Of a stretch of DNA of 64,000 nt, positions 1-11,639 are shown piece after piece. The position numbers and the translations under genes are program-made. Below the pieces are notes generated by a model. That model did not search any database and was not told the DNA's origin. It saw nothing but the letters and a program-made list of their open reading frames with translations. Positions within the stretch are counted from its first letter, which is position 1. Every line of letters starts with the position of its first letter. Origin of the DNA: Vesta saturnalis (Eukaryota; Arthropoda; Insecta; Coleoptera; Lampyridae); the NCBI GenBank assembly GCA_036346205.1, contig JARFJB010002414.1:62001-126000 (forward strand), in the 5' to 3' direction.

Positions 1-1889
1 TATGGCTCTATCTTCTAAAATAAGGATAGGGAGATGGGTAAATGTTGACCTTTAATAGCTATTGTGATTTCATCGATTTTGAAAAAGTTAGGTTGGTTTG
101 AAAACTATGGATGCCAACAACATATTGCAAATTTAGGTTTCTTTGTAGTCATCAATTTTGGATGAAATTTGTAACGGGTTCAAACGGCATTAGAACATCG
201 CACGGGCAAATAATTCATTGTGAGGTTGAAATTTTATTGAAATTTTGTAGTTACGGTGAAATGGTAAGCCTGATCAGATAATGTTTTGGACGCCATCCTG
301 TTTTAATCCGGATAAATTAAATGCAAACAAAAGCGGCTGCACTAGCATAAAACAGAAAAATACTTGAACCTACCTTTTTGCTTGCCACCAACGATTTCCT
401 AGGTCGATTCTAAAACGCAATGCTTCGAAATACCACAATATAGCTGTTACTAGTTGGAACTTCAACTTTTAAAATTGTACTAAATACTATCTTGAATATT
501 ATACTAAATTAAAATAAAGAAATCTCCCCAGTGTTGAAATCAAGTTTAGTTTACTCTGTACACGCAAATAATACAGATAAAGAAAAGATTAACCTCCTTT
601 AGCATCGGTATACTGGAATTTTTACAAAAGAAATCCAACACGTAAAAGAAACTTAATAATCCAATTTTAGCAAACGTCTATTAAATTAGCTAATAACAAA
701 TAAACGTCCAAGTACACTATCAATTTCAACGTTTCAAACAAAAGCTTATATCGTTGATACGATTTCAATCTAAATCACTCCTAAAGTTTCACAAAATTAA
801 TATTATATTTATATGAGAGCTTAAGATTGGTGGCACATGCCCTTTTTATTTAAATATAAATATTTATACCTTACAAAGACATAATTACAAACCATATGCA
901 TACATCACCAGTATTCAACATGTACCTTCGTAAATACTATAAAACTGGTGACTCCTATTTCATAACATTTAAATGATATAGTCAATAATTTTTTTTAAAC
1001 CAACACGTTTCGCTTTGTAATAACAAAAAAAATTAAACAATAAGCACATTAATAGTTTCACCTTACACCTCCAGGCAGTGAAAGTAGAAACAGTAAAGGG
1101 ATGCACCGGGCCTCCGACTTGCTTTCTCCTTTCGGCACGATAGCCCAGGTTCGCTAAACCAACCTTCTTAATTACTAAAGTTTTTAACAAAACCGTTCAC
1201 GATTATTTTTCCCTGGGTGATCCAGTACACCGGGAAAGCAAAATTACTAAAATAAGTTCTGCAAACTTGATCAAAATACGTTTCGCGAAACAGGATAACC
1301 CGTCTAAACTTCACCAGTTTACACGTTATTCAGATACACGTACATAAGAGAGGTTTGGCGTAACCTCACCGCTCTACCACCAGGTAGTAGTTTACGCACG
1401 ACCTACTTAAGCAATCAATGATCTTTCTTCTCTCGCGGTTCTTCCAGGCTGCCATTTTAAACTTCACGAAGCATAACCAATCACAAAGCTAAGGTTCTTT
1501 CAAACCGTATGCGCGGTAAAATCGAAACAATTTTCGTGTACATGATCTAGAAAATACGCCAACGGCACCAACTCGCAGCATAAGGCAATCACGCAAAAAA
1601 ATTATAACCTGATCTGTTTTTGTCGTCGCTATACCTTAGAAAATCATTCCTACCTTAACATACTTTAAAACCACAGTCGTATATTTTAAATTCTTTATCT
1701 ACTCTAAGTTCTAAGTATCGCGTTGTTACATCATCCTGACTCAACATTCGTACGATTTCCTGCAGTAATTTTAATTACTTTCCCTTGACGTAATTTCCAC
1801 TCAAAACTAAGCTATAAATTAACAATTACCTAAACGTAGGATTATCCAATATTTACCATAATAAAATCCACTGTAATAAAAGAACGAAA
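1..1889. other. AT-rich non-coding stretch
   Basis: I see no transposon protein or convincing gene here. A less AT-rich patch lies at about 1040-1470. On the minus strand of that patch an ATG at 1455 in a good context (AAAATGGCAGC) opens a 29-codon frame ending at 1366, rich in Arg and Lys. It could be a short first exon, but there is no support beyond the start context. Confidence 0.5.
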
Positions 1890-2451
1890 TAAAGATGAAG
1901 TGAAATTAGCCAAAAGAACTTGGGAAGGAGTCAGAACAGAAACTGAAGTAAATTATAAACGAAACCAAAAACTTTTGGACAATATTAAAATGAAATATAG
2001 AAGCAATAGCAGAAACAGGGAAGAACATAAAGATAAATTTCAAGCAGTGATACGAGAAGCTCCAAAAGAAAGACAATAAGAGAAAAAGATAGAAATAAGA
2101 GAAGAGGAGGTTATAGAAATAATAAAGATGAAAAAAGAGAACACCAGCAGGAATAGATAATATAACACAGGAATTAATAGTTACGAGGAGAAGGCATAGT
2201 AAAGGCAATTAAAATTATACAAAAAATATGGGAGAAACAATAATATCCATCCAATGGGAGCAAAACATTATTAGGCCTATACATAAAAAAGGTAGCACAA
2301 CTAAAGGTGAGACTTACAGAGCACTAAGCCTATCTACAGTCAATTAAAAAATACACAAAAATAGTAGAAAAGAGGCGGATGAAGGAAGTAGAAATAAAAC
2401 TGAAGGAAGAATAAATTGCGTTTAGACCGGATAGACAAACACAAGATAATA
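1890..2451 (+). pseudogene. LINE reverse-transcriptase remnant, 5' part
   Basis: This is a broken fragment of a non-LTR retrotransposon (LINE) polyprotein. Near 2400-2450 one frame reads EEQIAFRPDRQTQDN, the conserved box before the first catalytic Asp of LINE reverse transcriptases (usually GFRPGRST or similar). Upstream of it several frames give Lys- and Glu-rich sequence typical of the linker between endonuclease and polymerase, with many stops and frameshifts. The frame is cut at 2451 by a mariner and resumes at 3380, so the two parts are one old insertion. The LINE clade is not certain. Confidence 0.65.
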
Positions 2452-3377
2452 CGAGGCCTATTTTTTAAGTAAAGATATTCTAAAAACTTTTTAATTTCAT
2501 TCTGTACATTATAGCCTATTTTTCTACATAATTTACTTGCTTATTTAAGCACTTACATACCTGTCAACAAGGTTATTTATACCAATGTCTTAAAATTCTG
2601 CCGCCTGGGAAGACAGCTAATCTTCAACTGCTGTTTTCACATTGTCATCAGCGCTGACTGCCGACTGCCGAGAAACTCCTTTAGGTAGCGAAACAAATGA
2701 TAGGCGCACGGTGCGATAGACTCCATGTCTATCCGAAAACACAGTTTCCATAATCTTGCGTGTTGAGATCGTCTGTTTGGCTTTTACTTTGACTAGAGAT
2801 GTTGTGTGCCGCCTTTCCATTGATTGCCGTTTTAATTCTGGCTTCTATGGAACACCCATGTCTCGTCCCCTGTGGCAATGTCCAAAAGTTCATTTCCTTC
2901 TTCATTGTATCGGGTCAAAAACGTCAATGCACTAGCCAACCTCTTGCATTTGTGTTCTTCAGAAAGCAGCCTGGGAACCCAATGGGCGCACAATTTTTTC
3001 GACTGTGGAAATTGTAGTGAAAGTGGAAATTGTGAATCGCCTGTCCTTATGAAGTTTAGCATCAACTGCTCGAAACAAGTCATCTGTCACTCATTATATT
3101 GGGGCCATAAACCTCACAAATTTGTCGATGAATATCGGCCGCCGACACATTTCTTGCTGTCAAGAATCTAACGACAGACCGCACTTCACAGTCGGCGGTT
3201 CGTTCAATCGTCTTAAACATTTTAACGCAGTACAAACACAATTAAAGGTATGCTACAAGTCCAAAATGGTGGCTGTGCGCAAGGCACGTGGGGAGCGGAC
3301 GCGCGTGCGCGGAGTTACCGGTACACAGAACTCTCGCAACTGGAGCTAATCGGACCTTACTGTTAAAACAACCCTCG
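2452..3377 (-). mobile_element. Internally deleted mariner inserted in a LINE
   Basis: The element is bounded by TA on both sides (2450-2451 and 3378-3379). The left end reads CGAGGCCTATTTTTTAAGTA and the reverse complement of the right end reads CGAGGGTTGTTTTAACAGTA, an imperfect inverted pair of mariner type. At 926 bp it is shorter than the usual ~1.3 kb, so it is a deletion derivative. The host LINE frame continues on both sides, which places the mariner insertion after the LINE. Confidence 0.75.
2617..3222 (-). pseudogene. Mariner transposase, broken
   Basis: The minus strand encodes a mariner (IS630/Tc1-mariner superfamily) transposase in several frames. The N-terminal part near 3120-3222 contains RSVVRFLTARNVSAADIHRQ, a helix-turn-helix region. 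The next segment, 2832-3083, contains WVPRLLSEEHKCKRLASALT and the first catalytic Asp in ATGDETWVFH. The segment at 2617-2820 holds KVKAKQTISTRKIMETVF, which normally follows in mariners. Stops and frameshifts separate the pieces, and the C-terminal catalytic part (HDN...SPD box) is missing. It cannot make an active enzyme. Confidence 0.85.
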
Positions 3378-3379
3378 TA

Positions 3380-3640
3380 TATACACATTAAGAATAATAA
3401 GAAGAGTTTAGAAAATGGGAAAATATATACATAGCATTTATAGATATACATTTAATAACGTATCAAGAATACAAGTATGGAAAACTTTGGAATATTATAA
3501 AATAAATAGCTTGTAGAAGCAATAAAAAGTATATAACAATGTAGAAGTGAGGGTAAATGGAGTACTATCAGAAGGATTGTTACGGTATAAACGGGATAAC
3601 AGGTAAAATTGGGAGTTGTTCGACTACTCAGTGGTTGGGG
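3380..3640 (+). pseudogene. LINE reverse-transcriptase remnant, continued
   Basis: This continues the fragment that stops at 2451. Around 3415-3560 one frame reads YIAFIDI, the motif with the first catalytic Asp of the polymerase, followed by LWNI and, after frameshifts, a segment resembling EAIKSIY and VRVNG as in LINE polymerases. No open frame remains. Together with 1890-2451 it shows a LINE split by the mariner. Confidence 0.6.
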
Positions 3641-6600
3641 GTGGGTACGGTGTTACTTAATTTTGCGCACAGTATGATAGCTTGCCATAAATAAGTCATA
3701 GTAGGGGTTGGGGTTGACATAAATCGGAAAGGGCGCCAGAGTACTTGAAATTTCACAATCGGTGTTGAAATGCTTAATTAGGAAGGTTTACAGCTCGTCT
3801 GAATACCCAAATAACTCGCTTACCTTTGGACGTAATCACAGGCGGTCCTAGGACCTGCAGATTTTCGCTATATCTGTGAGGTTACAAAAGTATCGCACGT
3901 TTATCTTAAATACTTACGTGCCACAAAACCAGTCACTTAATAAATTTAACTTTCAATGAAATTATAATTCAAAGAAAACACTTTAAATCAGTTTTTGCAA
4001 CCACTTTAAATTATATCAATCAATTCGCTGCAAAAGATACTCAACGTCGTAAAAGATGCATTAACGCATCTTTCGTTACATGTTACGTTATAATCAAAAT
4101 AATCAATTGTTAATCTTTCGAACGTAACTACTTTACTCAAAACTCAAATAATGTGATGTGTAGAGAAGTCGGATTCACAGCTGAATTCACATTAAAAACA
4201 AGTTCATTAACCTATAGATACGTATTATAAATAAACCACCTCAGAGATGTCAAAACAATCGTTACATTGGTTTCCCACACAAAATCAAATTACTTCGGTA
4301 CTTAAAATGCAGTGATACTAGCTAGTTTCAACGTCTGCCTTTTCCAAATTACTGTAAATATTGGTCGTATGCCAAGATCACAAATGGTTATAAGAAATAA
4401 TTTGCGTTCCCCTTTTCAACGCGATCGTCACATAAAATTTCGGTACAAAATTAAAAACTCATAGAAATTTTGATTATAACACAGATGAATACGCTTGCTT
4501 TAAACTTTAAATGGGAAAATATTAAGGAATTGATCCTATTGAACAAGGTATTCAACCGTTAGCACATACAAAAAAAAACACAATACTTTATTAAAAATTG
4601 TCGACACACAGTAACAACATGAACGGAAATGATTACCTTAAATTTGATCAGACTTTACATCAATTGACTGCTTTAATCTACCCTCTCTCGTTATACAGCC
4701 ACCTGGTGGAAACCTAGAGGATGAACCCTGCAGCGGATTCGGCAATTGAGCGACGTTGTAACTACGCTAGAATCTCCCAGTATGACGCACCTCGTGAAGA
4801 AAAATGACGCATCGATTCAATGTCTGAATCGTGGATGATTAATATCTCAATTGGTTGTACGGTACACTGCGGTCTATATTTATACGCTAATTTTACTCTA
4901 CTAATGACCTAGTTCTGAATGAGACTTGCACCGCTGTTGAGCACGTATGCAAAAAAAAGGAAATAGGAATAGGAAGGAGAAGGGAACCTCAACCAGCAGC
5001 TAGAGGGCACTTGGATGCGTGGGGAACATTGAGGTCCGAGAGAGAAAGGAAAGAAAGATATATATGTAGAACGAAGGACAGAAATTTCGACGCCATGAAT
5101 TTTTAAGTGAAATACAAAAAAAGAGCCCTTTCCTTAAAACTCCAAACAGGAAAGGTAACTCACAACACGGAGAAGTAATTATTCAATGAGCTAGGTAATT
5201 TTATAGGTTTCCTGTAAAAGAAAGGTTATACATACACAAATTATATATAAATAGTAATAATCGACAAACTAGTACCAAAAATTTTTATTCCCAATAATGT
5301 AATTCCCAAAAATAACTGAATGTATTATCCTTTGTCTAAATTAAGAAAAGGTAGTACTTACAGTAATTCACTGTAATTATAATAAAAGAACAATGAAATG
5401 AAGCATGTAACCTACAGGTCAAGTTAAATTAAATTAGGATGATCCCAAGCTAATGAAGTTTGAGTTTATAATATCTTTTTAGTAAAAGAAAAATTATATT
5501 TATATCATCAAAATTGCCATTGCTAATTAAAATGCACAGGCCACCCGACAACACTTTAAATGTATTGTGCAATGTACAATAATAAAAACCAAATAATAAA
5601 TTAGTTAAATAGCAGTCAATTATACATTAGTCTCCCAACGAGACGAATATTTAAACATTATATAGTTAATAACACAACAATAATACATAGAGCTTGATGA
5701 TAAATGCATTATTGACTTTGTTTTAAAACTAATGCAGATAACTATATTAAAATTTAAAGGGAAGTTACTTTAAATGAACCTGTGACAAGGTAAGGCAAGC
5801 TGTACATTTACAGAACTTAAAAGTGTATTTGCATTCACACACAAAGGTATATAATTATAGTTTAACTTAGCTGTGGGATTATTCCTTTTGTTGGAGTTAG
5901 TTACAGATCTTCGTGATATTCAGTACTATTAGTTAAGGCACTTTCCAGTTAATGTGACATTTCACCAAAAGTGAGCAGCAGTTAGCAATCCATCCATTTG
6001 TATATGTAGTTATTGAACGAGTAAAAGAACATTTATAGTTATCCCCAGAGTAAAGTAAAACTAGAAATAAACGTAGAAGTGAAAGTCGAAGTGGAAGTGG
6101 AGGTCAAACCTTTGTAATTTATTAAAATAACACACGAGTAACGCTTTTGAATACATTACCTTCATGAGGTTCACAAAGTAGAAATCCGAGATAAACTTGT
6201 TTGTATCCAAAGATTTTTAAAGTATTTTCTTTAAAGTAGGTAGTTTTAAATCATAAGATAGCTGTGGTGATGGCTAAAAGTAAAGCAATTTTTAAATACA
6301 GAAACAAAAAGGAAGAGAGGCATACTTGAACGCTTTTAATAACCTTTTATATCCGCAAAATGCGTAGAAATAAATAATACCAATTAATCATTTCTTATGC
6401 TGAAGAATAAATATAAATCCGACTTTTGTCAATGGATGGAATAAATCCAGAAATTATTTGATTCTTCTAGGTATTAAAGCATGGCTTGTACCAATTTAAA
6501 CAGGAAGAAGAAACGTTCTTTTTAAGAACTCACTAAATAACATTTAATGTTACCAACTGTAACCAGTGGTTCCAAATTCTAAAAAATGTGTGTTAAGTGA

Positions 6601-6655
6601 GAGTGACCATCAACAATTTTGAATATTAAATGATTTACTTTAGGAAAATAACATA
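3641..6655. other. Non-coding stretch, nothing recognised
   Basis: About 3 kb of AT-rich sequence without a recognisable protein, RNA gene or terminal repeat. Purine-rich sequence at about 4950-5070 is the only compositional feature that stands out. Confidence 0.5.
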
Positions 6656-6892
6656 ATGAGAACAACGTTAAATAAGAAGATAATAGGAACAGCAGTGAAC
6701 AAATGCTTAAATAATGTAACATCCGAAATAATGGATGTTACAGACATATTATTTTTCTTTAACAACACAAAAAGCTTAAGTATGTACGGCGAGTTTTTCG
6801 TTACCGACAAGCTGTATCCGGAAAGTAGAACGGACGTTTGGTTTCTTCCGCACAAAAGCGATAACTACTCCATAGAACAGGGAGATCACTAG
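6656..6892 (+). CDS. Small open frame of unknown nature
   Basis: A 78-codon frame starts with ATG at 6656 and ends with TAG at 6892. An acceptor-like TTTACTTTAG lies just upstream and the frame is open back to it, so it could also be an exon. The second half is less AT-rich than its surroundings and encodes YGEFFVTDKLYPESRTDVWF. I recognise no family, and the opposite strand is also open over most of the stretch, so chance is a real possibility. Confidence 0.2.
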   Translation: MRTTLNKKIIGTAVNKCLNNVTSEIMDVTDILFFFNNTKSLSMYGEFFVTDKLYPESRTDVWFLPHKSDNYSIEQGDH

Positions 6893-7246
6893 AATTAACG
6901 CTCAACACCTTTTGACAAGGTGCACTTAACGATTAATCAATCACGTGTTGGTTGAACGACAGTATTAAATCCCTTCAAAGGGTTGCGTGGGAAAACTGCC
7001 CCTACCTACGGAGGTTCTTTCTACACGGATTTAAGGTAACGTCGTTCCGCGATAATTCACCAGCGGTGGTAACGGTAACTTATTAACGCCTCTGCGTCTA
7101 CAGGGAGGGCGGGGGGTTATTAGGGTCAGTTTTTGGTTTTTATTAAATATTTCTTAAACATCTGAATATTTCAAAGATATAAAAATACCCCATATATTTT
7201 TTAGTATTTTGCAAGAAAGTCCTGTAATTCACTAGCATTCACCTAG
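6893..7246. other. Short non-coding interval
   Basis: No gene seen. A GC-richer patch at about 6960-7110 precedes the inverted-repeat element. One TTAGG word near 7120 is isolated and is not a telomeric repeat. Confidence 0.4.
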
Positions 7247-7466
7247 TTTTAAATGAAATACTCTATATATTTTTTTATTTTTGAATTCTACATAATTTTT
7301 AAGGGTAAGTTTATTAAGGATTCCCTATATCTAAGTCTAATGGGTTTTAAGTTATAAGATCTAACATTAAAAAACATGGAAATTAAGTAAAATTCCACTA
7401 ACTTTTTAAGTAGCCTTTGGAAAAAATTAAAACGAAATAAATCTAAATGTCAAATTATTTTGTTAG
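7247..7466 (+). repeat. Left long terminal inverted repeat
   Basis: Arm of the element ending at 8763. It matches the reverse complement of 8543-8763 over about 220 bp with a few substitutions and single-base indels. Confidence 0.8.
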
Positions 7467-7470
7467 AAAA

Positions 7471-8482
7471 TGCCTCGTTTAGCTTTTTCCAATGAAGATT
7501 ACCTGAATTTAATTATTGTTTATGGAGAGTGTAACAAAATTTTAGAACGTACGCGCAGAACGATATCCAGACAGTCCAAGACCTAGCCCTAACATTATGC
7601 GCACTTTATTTAAAAATTGTTTGGAATTTTGGATCCTTTCGTCTGAAAATAACACAAATCAAACCTATGGTGGACAATGAGAATTTAGAAATAAACGTGT
7701 TAGCCTCTTTTAGTGTACATCCTAATGTCAGTTTGCGTGAACTATGTCGGTTTATTAATGTGCCATATAAGGCAATTCATAGAATTCTAATAAAACATAA
7801 ACGGAAGCCTTTTAAGTATTGGCAAGTCCAAAACTTGAAACCTACGGATTTGCCTTTATGCACACAGTTTTACGAGTGGATGCTCGTATATGTTCAAGGT
7901 GATGAAGGATTTATTGAAAAAATAATATTTGATGACAAGGATAATTTTTTTAAAAATGGGTTGTGCAACTGACACAATATTCATTTTTGGTCAAGTGAGA
8001 ATGAACATATGGTAAGGGAAAGATACTTTCAATATTCTTGACAATTCAATCTTTATTGTGCAAATAAGAATAATAGAATTTTGTGTTTAAGCATTTACGA
8101 TGAAAATTTATACTCCGAATTTCTTTAAATAATCTGCCAGTTCAAGAAGCGGGACAAGCACAAGCCTGGTACCAGCATGATGGAGCACCGACGCACAAGT
8201 CCTATATTGTTGGAAACATGCTGACTCAAATGTTGGAGGACCGGTGGATTGCCAATAATGGTCCTTTCCATTGGCCGCCATTACATTTTTTTTATTTGGG
8301 GTTATGTGAAGGGACTTGTTTATACCCATCCTCTTACTACCAAAGAAAATATGGTTAAAAGAGTACAAGCGTTCAATAGCTTGGAAGAGGGCCAAATACA
8401 ATGTAGGCACCAATGAAAATTTGTTAAAACAAGTCAACAAATGTCTGCAAACGAATGGCAGTGTTTTTGAGCACCTGCTATA
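7471..8482 (+). pseudogene. Tc1/mariner-superfamily transposase, broken
   Basis: The reading begins MPRLAFSNEDYLNLIIVYGE at 7471, shifts frame near 7560, then runs open from 7667 to 7972 with a helix-turn-helix (VSLRELCRFINVPYKAIHRI) and the first catalytic region IIFDDKDNFFKNG. After a stop and more frameshifts the second catalytic box WYQHDGAPTHKS appears near 8178. The stretch that should carry SPD..LDF, the third acidic residue, is deleted: the frame runs from HWPP straight to FFYLG. The tail with GSVFEHL ends near 8475. It cannot encode an active transposase. It is related to the transposases at 22 and 56 kb. Confidence 0.8.
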
Positions 8483-8542
8483 ATAGTATACATATTTTAA
8501 TGTTTTATAATAAATATTTAACGCTTTACATTGTTTTTTGTT

Positions 8543-8763
8543 TAAAATAATTTGACATTTGGGTTTATTCCATTTTAATCAATTTTTCCAAAGACTACTT
8601 TAAAAGTTAGTGGAATTTTACTTACTTTCCATGTTTTTTAATGTTAGGTCTTATAACTTAAAACCTATTAGACTTAGATATAGATAATCCTTAATAAATT
8701 TACCCTTAAAAATTATGTAGAATTCAAAAATAAAAAAATATATATGGTATTTCATATAAAAAA
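8543..8763 (-). repeat. Right long terminal inverted repeat
   Basis: Partner of the arm at 7247-7466. Confidence 0.8.
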
Positions 8764-9282
8764 ATGAGATATACTGATTTTAAATAGGTTGGAATGATAA
8801 GGCTGTTATGAATACCCTAATTTAAAATTTATATTGCTTGCATGCAGAGATGATCATTTGTTTGTATCTTGGCCAAAATTTCAAAATAACATTGTATAAC
8901 AAAATTTTAAGCAGTTATATGAGAAGTTACAACGATCATTTAACCTTTCCTCCATAAGGTGGTTACATAACACAAACTCCTTTAGGCCGGTCTCGGACAC
9001 CGAAAAAGACAACTTCTATACATTTTTTAAAATGTTGGACCATTCTTTTTTTTGTGTAATAAATGAAAGTCACCCCTTGTCTTTATAAATTTATTTATTT
9101 TTTTGAAATTAAAATATTGTTTTTTTGGTATGAAAACAAAAATATAATCTAAAATAATGTATATTTTTCGTTAAGAAAAAAATTATAAACTTTAAAAAAC
9201 AACTCGAAAAACCACACAACTCAAAAATACATATTATAAGTAAAACATGAATGTCTATTTTATACACAAATAGAAACTGAAA

Positions 9283-11332
9283 CTATTCATCTAAATTTCC
9301 ATCAAGATCTTCTAAGCATTGTGGACATATGCATTTGATGTGTTCCAGATACATGTATTTATTGAACTTCTCGCACGAATATTTTATTTTTCTATTTCTT
9401 TTACTATCACAGAAATAGCAACGACCATATGTGATTGGTTTTGGAGTATTTTCAATTGTAATACCACAAATTTCTCTGAGCCTCACTTTACCTCTTTACC
9501 AGTACTTTACCTCTCAACAACTCCTTCTGCTGTATAAGGCCCAAATTCAGCCTTATCTGGAATATAATTCTCACCTCTGGGTTAGTGCTCCCCACTACGC
9601 TCTCGATATCGTTGATCGTATTCAAAAGAGAGTGATTAGGCTTATAAATGACCCGTCCTTAACTTCTCACATACAGTCCCTTAAGCATAGAAGGATGGTT
9701 TTAGTTCTTTCTTTGTATTATCGTTATTACAACGGCTATTGTGCTGCTGAATTGTATTCTTTGATACCATCTTGTGCTATCTTTGCGAGAAACACTCGGT
9801 TTGCTCATTGACACCATCAGTATGCAGTACAAATCTCCACTTGTCGTACTAAACGGGCGCAATCCACTTTTTTCTATACAGCTTCTAAACTCTGGAATGA
9901 TCTCCCTAGTTCCAGCTTTCCTCTCACTTATGATATGAGAAAATTTAAGGTAGCTGGTCATAGGCATCTATTGGCAATTCATTATCCCTCTATCTATCCT
10001 CCTAAGTGTTCCTGAGTGCTTTAACATGATAGGCCAAATTTAGCTTGTTCAGGTCCACAATCATAAAAAAAAAGACCATGGGCCACCTACACGTCACTCT
10101 CACACAATTATAGGCTTCTATCATCTAATCAACATCAACACCCGATTTCGTTGAATTATAGTCAATTATGATATCGGGTTTTTCAGTATTAGGATCTATT
10201 GCATCATCATAATGCATTGTTGACATAACATTGACATTTTTTCTGGGCTTCAGACTATAAGAAACTAAATACAATTCTGCTGAAAAGCAAACATACTTGT
10301 CTTTTCTGGACGAAATTCAGTTGGAATCTCTGGTTTATTTTTTCACATTGTGCCTATAATGGTCAGTTTATGGCCATTTAGTAAGGTATCAGCAACCACT
10401 TTATGTGTGAAAAAATTATCCATCGTAACGTTTCTATTCGTACGGCTAATTGGTTTGCACATTCTGGGTAATAATGCAGTATCCAATTTATATGGTCCTG
10501 GATGTTGCTTACCAACGTAAACTTCCAAATTTCTGCAATAAAACATTTTTGCATCTACAAGTGCCTCTAAAAGCAGGCAACATTTCATCAACGGTACTCA
10601 GAAAAGGAAAAATTTTGGGACCAGGTTGAGAACATCAATTTTTTGACGTTCCTCCCTTGTGTGTTTGGCGTCAAATCTAAAATGACCCAACAAAAATTAA
10701 AATCTCGCCAAAGACATTGTCAGGTGGTATATTTCCAACAATGTACCATTTGTGCGGAACAAATCTGCAGCATTGCGGTGATTATTCTTATTTACGCCAA
10801 CCATATATAACAGTCCAATAAATGCCTTTATCTCCAAAACGTCGTATTAGTTTTTATACCTCTTCATCTCAATATAAATATTAGTATTTTGGACAACAAT
10901 TTCGAGCAGAGCTTCCGTGAAAAAATCGTCCCATATTTGAGTAGAAGTTTCTGATTTCAACGCGTGACCCTTAATTCTTGGCAAATTGAGAACAAATGTT
11001 TTGAGCTCGCCTTCTTATTACTCTGGTTGCAGCGTGTTTGTACCGTTTTTTAATACAAATGAGGGTACCCGAACTGTGGTTTGGTTATCTATAATTTGCT
11101 GTTGCTGTCTAATTATATTATCGCAATCCGCGTCAAATTGCTGCTCACTATCAGTGTTAATATCTTGAATTTCAAGGTCGTTATCTTCTACACTTCCTTC
11201 TAATATACAGTTGTCAAATGGTGGAAAGTCATCTGGCTCAACTTCTTCATATAACTGAAGAATCCGTGCTTGCTTGTATTTTAGCTCATGTTGCACTTTT
11301 CTAAAACAAGGAATAAAAATAATACTTAACAT
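9283..11332 (-). pseudogene. piggyBac transposase, interrupted
   Basis: Read on the minus strand, an acidic N-terminal part (11332-11018, with EVEPDDFPPFD) is followed after frame breaks by the PGBD transposase core: FIGLLYMVGVNKNNHRN near 10790-10830, YVGKQHPGPYKLD near 10500, RNVTMDNFFT near 10420, then DYNSTKSGVDV and RWPMVFF near 10065-10160. The C-terminal Cys-rich domain (CYFCDSKRNRKIKYSC, then CICPQC) lies at 9283-9486. About 100 residues between RWPMV and the Cys-rich part are missing where a LINE fragment is inserted. Several stops show it is dead. Confidence 0.88.
9487..10060 (+). pseudogene. 5'-truncated Jockey/CR1-like LINE tail inside piggyBac
   Basis: The + strand encodes the C-terminal end of a LINE reverse transcriptase: LLLLYKAQIQPYLEYNSHLW, then DIVDRIQKRVIRLINDPSLT and LYYRYYNGYCAAELYSLIP, continuing past a stop at 9811 as RTKRAQSTFFYTASKLWNDL. 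A longer copy of the same family is at 32100-33013, with near-identical wording from the CAGTACTTTACCTC at about 9499. The copy is 5'-truncated, ends near an A-run at 10065 and interrupts the piggyBac transposase. Confidence 0.85.
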
Positions 11333-11639
11333 AGAGCCATGAATTTAGTTTTAGAATGTATGATGAGAAATAAAGCAAAACAGGATACTTTTTAAAATAT
11401 AATAATCTTAACCTACCTTTAAAAAATAACAATGTACTTAAGATTGGTTTGTGGTTCCGAAATCTGTTGCACCGTACAAACTATCCGCTCATGTTGAACA
11501 CCAAACCAGCACTAAATCGAGAACCTTAAAATAGGAAGCTATAGAGAGTGACAACGTTCTGTTCGGCCAATTCTGGAAGTTCTGTTGAATAGTTTATACG
11601 CTCGGTCAGAGAGACCGGGCCTTAAGAAGGAAAGGTTAA

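Larger units (their letters stand above)
7247..8763 (+). mobile_element. Tc1/mariner-like element with long inverted repeats
   Basis: The ends form a long inverted repeat: 7247-7466 pairs with about 8543-8763, with only scattered mismatches (for example AATTCTACATAATTTTTAAG on the left is found reversed at 8703-8722). Between the arms lies one broken transposase on the same strand. The ~220 bp arms are long for Tc1/mariner, as in the related elements at 21.4 and 54.8 kb. The exact termini and target duplication are unclear because the flanks are AT-rich. Confidence 0.8.
8944..11635 (-). mobile_element. piggyBac element with TTAA target duplication
   Basis: TTAA flanks both ends (8940-8943 and 11636-11639). 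The terminal inverted repeats are 16 bp: CCTTTCCTCCATAAGG on the left and CCTTTCCTTCTTAAGG reversed on the right, 14 of 16 matching. A second inverted motif, GGCCGGTCTC on the left (about 8982) and GGCCCGGTCTC on the right (about 11611-11621), sits ~22 bp inside the left terminus but directly at the right one. This asymmetry, short at the transposase 5' side and long at the 3' side, is the known piggyBac arrangement. The transposase is broken and a LINE fragment sits inside. Confidence 0.9.

Noticed and set aside
7110..7130. TTAGG word, possible telomere repeat
   Set aside because: Single isolated occurrence.
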